Part shown: piece after piece, positions 13,915 to 18,448 of the stretch
How positions within the stretch are numbered: position 1 is the first letter of the stretch
How the letters are laid out: each line of letters begins with the position of its first letter
Program-made: the position numbers and the translations under genes
The notes under the pieces: model-generated
The model's database searches: none
What the model was told of the DNA's origin: nothing
Seen by the model: only the letters and a program-made list of their open reading frames with translations
Assembly (NCBI GenBank): GCA_002297815.1
Contig: DBKH01000072.1
Span: forward strand, 12,209-30,656
Length of the DNA: 18,448 nt
Origin: Bacteroidales bacterium UBA755
GTDB taxonomy: Bacteria; Bacteroidota; Bacteroidia; Bacteroidales; UBA932
Reading direction: 5' to 3'

Positions 13915-15776
13915 TGGGATTTTGGGACGTTGCCGCTGATTTTTTCAAGAACCTGTTCTCTTTTGACCAGGCTCACCCGTTGCTGTTCACCCAGTTCTAT
14001 TTCTGGGCGTTCTTCGCCATCGTGCTGGCCTTTTTGTGCATGTTTAAGAACAAGGTGCTGCTTCGCAACGCCTTCCTATTCTTCGTCAGCCTTTTCTTTT
14101 ACTACAAGACGAGCGGACTGTTCCTGATTCTGTTCGGCTTTGTGATTGTCTATAACTACCTTGCGGGGTTTGTTCTTGGCAGTGTGAAGAAGGACTTATG
14201 GCGCAAGGTGATTGTGGTGCTGAGCGCGGTCGTGGACTTGTCGCTTCTTTGCTACTACAAGTACGCCTATTTCCTGACAGATGTCGTCAATAATCTGTTC
14301 GGAACGGAATTCATTGTGAAGGACTGGTTTGCGGCTGTGGGCAACCAGTTGGCGGGGTCGCAGGTCTTCAGCGTGGACTCCATATTCCTGCCGGTCGGAA
14401 TCTCGTTCTTCATCTTTCAGGCCATCAGCTATGTGGTGGATGTTTCGCGCAGGACAATCGGCCCGATCAAGAACTTCTGGGATTTCGGATTCTATCTGAG
14501 TTTCTTCCCGCAGTTGGTGGCCGGCCCGATTGTTCGTGCCAAGGAGTTTTTCCCTCAGCTTCACAAGCCGTTCTTCCTTGGCCGCAGACAGTTCGGGATC
14601 GCGATTTTCTGGATTCTGAACGGACTTGCCAAGAAGTTGATTCTGAGCGACTATCTGGCTGTAAATTTCTGCGACAGGGTCTTCGAAAACCCATTGCTTT
14701 ACACTGGTTTCGAGAATCTTACGGCCTTGTTCGGTTATTCCCTTCAGGTCTATGCCGACTTTTCAGGGTACACGGACATCGCCACCGGTGTCGCCATGCT
14801 GATGGGCTTCTACCTGCCGAAGAATTTCAATTCTCCGTACAAGGCCCGCAACGCTGGAGAGTTCTGGAAACGGTGGCATATTTCCCTCTCCAAATGGCTC
14901 CAGGACTATCTTTACATTCCGCTTGGAGGCAACCGTAACGGCACTTTCGGCTCGTACGTCATCATCCTCGGAATCGCTTTTCTGGCCTCGGCTTTGGCCA
15001 AGAACTGGTGGGTGTTCGGGGTAGTGCTCGTCATCGCCACCGTTCTCGCGATTCTGATTACTTTCTGTCAGAAATACCGCAAGGAACTCATCTCGGACAT
15101 CAACAGGATGGACACGATGCTTCTGGGCGGTCTGTGGCACGGAGCCAGCTGGAACTTTATGATCTGGGGTGGCCTGAACGGTCTCGGAATGCTGATCTAC
15201 AGGTTCTGGAAAAGCTGCAATGTCTATGTCCGGACGCTCGTGGTAGGACTCGTCTGCCTGGCCTTTTATATTCTTAAAACCACCGTCCCGGCATCTGTGT
15301 TCAATATGTTTTTCGTCTGGACGCTGATCATATTCATCGGTGCGGTGGTACGGATGGTATATCACCTGTGCCGTTTCAAGACATCCTTCTCGTGGCTTGA
15401 GACCGGCTGGGCTGTCGCTATGACATTCATATTCATAACTTTCACCCGCCTTTTCTTCCGTAGCGGCTCTAACCTGAATCCTGCGGAGGCGAACGAGAAG
15501 GCGTGGAGCACAGCGAAGAATATGGTCGAGCGCATCGGTGGAGATTGGGATCTGTCCCTCATCCCGCAGATGGTTCAGCAGCACCTCGGCGTGATCCTCG
15601 TCTTCGCCATCGGAATGATCATCCATTGGCTCCCGGAGAACTTCAAGCGCCGTTACCGCATCTGGTTCGCCTCGATGCCTCTCCCGCTGATGGTCCTCGT
15701 CTGCGTCCTCGCCATCTTCATCATCTGCCAGTTCATCACCGCCGACCTCCAGTCGTTCATCTACTTCCAGTTCTGA
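13914..15776 (+). CDS. MBOAT-family O-acyltransferase, AlgI/PatA-like
   Basis: Multi-pass inner-membrane protein of 620 residues that should take an acyl group (usually acetyl) from a cytoplasmic donor and pass it across the membrane for glycan modification. Family marks are clear: LPVGISFFIFQAISYVVD (159-176), PQLVAGPIVRAKEFFPQL (199-216), FGYSLQVYADFSGYTDIA (273-290), FWKRWHISLSKWLQDYLYIP (317-336), and LLGGLWHGASWNF (403-415). The two conserved His are H322 and H409. Oddity: they are 87 residues apart, against 32 in P. aeruginosa AlgI (from memory). The extra stretch (about 345-397) is hydrophobic and may add two membrane segments. It is the last gene of the operon. A long antisense open frame inside it (14763-15863) is a shadow. 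The substrate is not known: alginate-type acetylation, peptidoglycan O-acetylation and surface-polysaccharide acylation are all possible. Confidence 0.93.
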   Translation: MGFWDVAADFFKNLFSFDQAHPLLFTQFYFWAFFAIVLAFLCMFKNKVLLRNAFLFFVSLFFYYKTSGLFLILFGFVIVYNYLAGFVLGSVKKDLWRKVIVVLSAVVDLSLLCYYKYAYFLTDVVNNLFGTEFIVKDWFAAVGNQLAGSQVFSVDSIFLPVGISFFIFQAISYVVDVSRRTIGPIKNFWDFGFYLSFFPQLVAGPIVRAKEFFPQLHKPFFLGRRQFGIAIFWILNGLAKKLILSDYLAVNFCDRVFENPLLYTGFENLTALFGYSLQVYADFSGYTDIATGVAMLMGFYLPKNFNSPYKARNAGEFWKRWHISLSKWLQDYLYIPLGGNRNGTFGSYVIILGIAFLASALAKNWWVFGVVLVIATVLAILITFCQKYRKELISDINRMDTMLLGGLWHGASWNFMIWGGLNGLGMLIYRFWKSCNVYVRTLVVGLVCLAFYILKTTVPASVFNMFFVWTLIIFIGAVVRMVYHLCRFKTSFSWLETGWAVAMTFIFITFTRLFFRSGSNLNPAEANEKAWSTAKNMVERIGGDWDLSLIPQMVQQHLGVILVFAIGMIIHWLPENFKRRYRIWFASMPLPLMVLVCVLAIFIICQFITADLQSFIYFQF

Positions 15777-16015
15777 TTGCATAATATGCGGTGGTGACTG
15801 CTTGGTTGAAATCTTGTTTGGATAATGGTTTTTTTGTGTGATTTTATAAACAGAATCGCACAAAAGGTGCTGATGTGGAGTTTCGGAATGACAGTCTTGT
15901 ACTATTCTGAAAGAGAGTGCGCTATGAGCCTTGATTTAATTTGGAACAGTCTTTGAAATGTCGATGCCTCATTATTCTGAATCAGGTCAGTCTGATTCGC
16001 AAAAAACAGATCGCT
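15777..16015. other. 239-bp intergenic region before the RND efflux operon
   Basis: No clear terminator for the MBOAT operon and no full TAnnTTTG box are seen. The nearest is TAATTTGG at about 15937-15944, an off-register match. The region holds a 12-bp inverted repeat with one G-T wobble (TTTTGTGTGATT at 15832-15843, AATCGCACAAAA at 15854-15865, loop 10), an 11-bp palindrome GCATAATATGC at 15779-15789, and the inverted repeat at 15979-15998. Confidence 0.5.
15979..15998. promoter_or_regulatory. Inverted repeat just upstream of the efflux operon, possible operator
   Basis: GAATCAG and CTGATTC arms flank a 6-nt centre, 17 bp upstream of the membrane-fusion protein start. Efflux operons are often controlled by dimeric repressors of the TetR type binding such palindromes. 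No regulator gene is visible nearby, so this stays tentative. Confidence 0.25.
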
Positions 16016-17152
16016 ATGAGCAAACTTAACAAAAAAGCCATCATTGGCGTGGTCGCTGTGGCTGTTGTTGCCGCAGCTGTTGTCATCATCATTCTTAGAC
16101 CAAAACATTACGAGGAGGATCTGCCTGTTGTCAGCGTTGACACGGTCAAGACCCGGAATGTGGAGATTTATGGAGAGTTCCCGGGAAGGATCCGCGCCCA
16201 GCAGTTCGTGGAGGTTCGGGCAAGAGTCGAAGGGTATCTTGAGAAGATGATGTTTGAGGAAGGAACTTACGTGAAGAAAGACCAGATACTTTTCATCATT
16301 GATCCCAAGCAATATAAGGCTCAGGTTGACAGGGAGGAGGCTCTTGTGACGAAAAACAAAGCTATGGCCTTGAAGGCAGAGCGGGATCTGGCGAGGATCC
16401 GGCCTTTGTTCGAGCAGAAGGCCTCCAGCCAACTTGATCTGGACAACGCTGTCGCCGCCTATGAAAGCGCCAAGGCTGACGTGCAGGTCAGCGAGGCCAA
16501 TCTGACGGAAGCCCGTCTGGCCTTGAGCTACACAACAGTACGCTCTCCGATAAGCGGCTACATAAGTGAGAGGCACGTGGACATCGGCACCCTTGTCGGT
16601 CCGGGATCGCAGTCACTTCTTGCGAATGTGGTCAAGAGCGACACGGTGCTTGTAGAGTTCAAGATGACGGATCTGGATTATCAAAAATGTAAGGCCAGAA
16701 ACGTGAATCTCGGTCAGAAGGACACTAGCCGGCATTGGGAACCGTACGTGACCATCACTTTGGCTGACAAATCAGTGTACAAGTACAAGGGATTGGTTGA
16801 TTTTGCGGATCCGCTTGTGGATGCCAAATCCGGAACGTTCTCGGTACGTGCCGAGATGCCCAACCCTGACAGGGAGCTCCTGCCTGGCCAGTTCACCAAT
16901 GTGAAAGTCCTGCTCGATGTGAGGGAGAACGCGGTGGCAGTGCCGACCAAGGCCATCATCATCGAAAAGAGCGGCTCGTTCATATTCGTGATGAAACGAG
17001 GCGGCATCGTGGAGAAGCGTTTCATCCAGACCGGACCGGAAGTGGAGAACACCACGGTCGTGGAGCGAGGCCTCAATCCGGGAGAGGTCATTGTCGTGGA
17101 AGGGGAGCACAAACTGAGCCACGGAATGAAGGCCGAGGCGGTTCGCTCTTAA
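16016..17152 (+). CDS. RND efflux periplasmic adaptor (membrane-fusion protein, AcrA-like)
   Basis: Periplasmic adaptor linking an RND inner-membrane pump to an outer-membrane channel, 378 residues. Residues 9-27 are a hydrophobic N-terminal anchor. The first lipoyl half is near 60-97 (VEVRARVEGYLEKMMFEEGT). The alpha-helical hairpin spans about 102-170 and includes RPLFEQKASSQLDLDNAVAA. The second lipoyl half follows (RSPISGYISERHVDIGTLV, 176-194), then beta-barrel and membrane-proximal domains with the LLPGQFTNVKV motif. Unlike AcrA it has no lipobox Cys, so it is probably held by the uncleaved anchor. The start at 16016 (MSKLNKK) was chosen over an in-frame ATG at 15941 because the extra 25 residues would precede a normal N-terminus and cover the inverted repeat. 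The pump gene follows after 25 bp. Confidence 0.93.
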   Translation: MSKLNKKAIIGVVAVAVVAAAVVIIILRPKHYEEDLPVVSVDTVKTRNVEIYGEFPGRIRAQQFVEVRARVEGYLEKMMFEEGTYVKKDQILFIIDPKQYKAQVDREEALVTKNKAMALKAERDLARIRPLFEQKASSQLDLDNAVAAYESAKADVQVSEANLTEARLALSYTTVRSPISGYISERHVDIGTLVGPGSQSLLANVVKSDTVLVEFKMTDLDYQKCKARNVNLGQKDTSRHWEPYVTITLADKSVYKYKGLVDFADPLVDAKSGTFSVRAEMPNPDRELLPGQFTNVKVLLDVRENAVAVPTKAIIIEKSGSFIFVMKRGGIVEKRFIQTGPEVENTTVVERGLNPGEVIVVEGEHKLSHGMKAEAVRS

Positions 17153-17177
17153 GGAATATATTAATAAACACGAACTT

Positions 17178-18448
17178 ATGAAATCCGATTTCTTTATTGA
17201 CAGGCCCGTATTCTCGACTGTCATATCCATTATAATTGTACTTGTCGGGCTCATCGGGCTGACGATGCTGCCGGTTGACCAGTACCCGAAGATCGTTCCT
17301 CCGGTCGTGCGCGTGTCCACATCCTACCCGGGCGCCAACTCGCAGACCGTGTCGCAGGCCGTTGCGACCCCTATCGAACAGTCGCTCAACGGAACGCCTG
17401 GAATGCTCTACATGGAGTCAAGCAATTCCAACAACGGAGGATATTCAGCGACATTGACATTCGACATATCCACAGATCCGGATCTGGCCGCTGTCGAGGT
17501 TCAGAACAGGGTGAAGCTGGCGGAGTCCAGACTTCCGGCCGAAGTCGTGCAGAACGGCATTTCGGTGGAAAAGGAGTCATCCAGCAAGTTGATGACGATC
17601 ACTGTGATGTCGGATGACCCGAAATTCGACGAGGTCTATCTCAGCAACTACACCACCTTGAATATTCAAGACCGCCTGAGGCGTGTCCCCGGTGTGGGAG
17701 TAGTTTCGAACGTGGGAAGCCGCTATTATGCGATGCAGATCTGGGTGCAGCCGGACAAGATGGCCAGTCTCGGAATAACGGTCAAGGACCTTCAGAACGC
17801 CTTGAAGGACCAGAACCGCGAGGCGGCGGCCGGAGTGCTCGGGCAGCAACCGATCACGGATGTGGATGTGACCATCCCTATCACGGCTCCTGGCAGACTG
17901 TCTTCGGTCGAACAGTTCGAGAACATCGTGGTCCGGACAGGCGCGGATGGCTCCATCATACGCCTCAGGGATGTCGCCAGGATCTCGCTTGAGGCCCAGT
18001 CGTACAACACCGAGAGCGGCATCAACGCCCGCAACGCCGCTGTGATGAACGTCTTCATGCTTCCGGGAGCCAACGCCGTGGAGGTCGCCGATAATGTCAA
18101 GGCGGAGATGACGGAAATCAGCAAAGGATTTCCGGACGGAATGTCCTACGACATACCGTTCGACATGACCACCTACATCTCGGAGTCCATCCACCATGTC
18201 TACAGAACCTTGTTCGAAGCCTTGATCCTCGTCATTCTCGTGGTGTTCCTGTCCCTCCAGAATGTCAGGGCCACTCTGGTTCCGGCCATTGCGGTGCCGA
18301 TCTCCCTTATCGGAACTTTCGGCGTGATGCTGATATTCGGCTTCTCTCTGAACATGATGACGTTGCTTGGCCTTATCCTGGCCATTGGCATCGTCGTGGA
18401 TGACGCGATTGTGGTCGTGGAGAATGTGGACAGGATAATGTCAACCGA
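17178..18448 (+). CDS. RND efflux pump, HAE1/AcrB-like (partial, cut by right edge)
   Basis: First 423 residues of an inner-membrane proton-driven multidrug exporter; full family length is about 1,030-1,060. It begins MKSDFFIDRPVFSTVI, with TM1 at about 10-30. It continues through VDQYPKIVPPVVRVSTSYPG into the periplasmic porter domains, with NIQDRLRRVPGVGVV and GVNxE-like substrate-path segments. It then reaches TM2 (LFEALILVVILVVFLSL), TM3, and TM4 with the proton-relay pair D408-D409 in IGIVVDDAIVVVENVDR, matching AcrB D407/D408. The gene reads in frame to the last base with no stop. It forms an operon with the adaptor; an outer-membrane TolC-like gene would be expected beyond the window. 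The substrate range cannot be told from sequence. Confidence 0.95.
   Translation, partial: MKSDFFIDRPVFSTVISIIIVLVGLIGLTMLPVDQYPKIVPPVVRVSTSYPGANSQTVSQAVATPIEQSLNGTPGMLYMESSNSNNGGYSATLTFDISTDPDLAAVEVQNRVKLAESRLPAEVVQNGISVEKESSSKLMTITVMSDDPKFDEVYLSNYTTLNIQDRLRRVPGVGVVSNVGSRYYAMQIWVQPDKMASLGITVKDLQNALKDQNREAAAGVLGQQPITDVDVTIPITAPGRLSSVEQFENIVVRTGADGSIIRLRDVARISLEAQSYNTESGINARNAAVMNVFMLPGANAVEVADNVKAEMTEISKGFPDGMSYDIPFDMTTYISESIHHVYRTLFEALILVILVVFLSLQNVRATLVPAIAVPISLIGTFGVMLIFGFSLNMMTLLGLILAIGIVVDDAIVVVENVDRIMST

Noticed and set aside
14763..15863. Long minus-strand open frame of 366 codons
   Set aside because: It lies antisense to the well-supported MBOAT gene, and its product is charged and low in hydrophobic order with no recognisable family; it is a by-product of codon use on the coding strand.
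15832..15865. 12-bp inverted repeat as a terminator of the MBOAT operon
   Set aside because: On the plus strand the T run is before the stem and the A run after it, the reverse of a Rho-independent terminator; on the minus strand A bases follow as well.
15902..16576. Minus-strand open frame of 224 codons
   Set aside because: It is antisense to the adaptor gene's conserved lipoyl region and has no family features.

Overview
The window is a stretch of chromosome from a Gram-negative member of the Bacteroidota, most likely order Bacteroidales. Evidence: an S46 dipeptidyl-peptidase, an Mrp protein of the cysteine-poor Bacteroidetes type, an EF-G2-like translation factor, a lipoprotein transglutaminase of a Bacteroidetes type, promoter boxes of the TTTG / TAnnTTTG kind, and gene starts that mostly lack Shine-Dalgarno sequences. 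I cannot name the genus. All protein-coding genes look intact except the last, which runs off the right edge. I saw no transposase, phage gene, CRISPR array, tRNA or rRNA.

Layout. (1) 80-3264, minus strand: an S46 peptidase followed 5 bp later by mrp, as a two-gene operon with a good Bacteroidetes promoter at 3311-3341. (2) 3265-3487: divergent promoter region with a perfect 25-bp inverted repeat. (3) 3488-4957: rnhB (plus) overlaps tail-to-tail with an XRE-type regulator (minus); a tandem pair of AACC-N3-GGTT palindromes separates the regulator from a small unknown gene (plus). (4) 5115-7271: a diverged EF-G paralogue (EF-G2-like) whose catalytic His is replaced by Ser. (5) 7361-9934: a large lipoprotein with a transglutaminase-like domain, ended by a clear terminator. 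(6) 9935-10343: a 409-bp intergenic region with a large imperfect inverted repeat carrying oppositely facing promoter boxes, and possibly a small antisense-strand RNA. (7) 10344-15776: a tightly packed four-gene operon: a LysM protein with a decayed lytic-transglycosylase domain, two related SGNH-fold proteins, and an AlgI-like MBOAT acyltransferase. (8) 16016-18448: an RND efflux operon, membrane-fusion protein then the start of an HAE1-type pump.

How the genes fit together. The four-gene operon in (7) is the most interesting part. An MBOAT membrane protein that moves acyl groups across the membrane, plus two periplasmic-side SGNH-fold proteins, is the usual make-up of a polysaccharide O-acetylation machine (alginate AlgI/J/X, peptidoglycan PatA/PatB). 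Here it is joined to a peptidoglycan-type LysM protein whose transglycosylase active site has been lost. I infer a cell-wall or surface-glycan O-acylation system in which the dead transglycosylase acts as a glycan-binding or targeting subunit. The EF-G paralogue resembles the Bacteroides EF-G2 described as translocating without GTP hydrolysis during starvation. The other genes (peptidase, mrp, rnhB, RND pump) are ordinary housekeeping or envelope genes.
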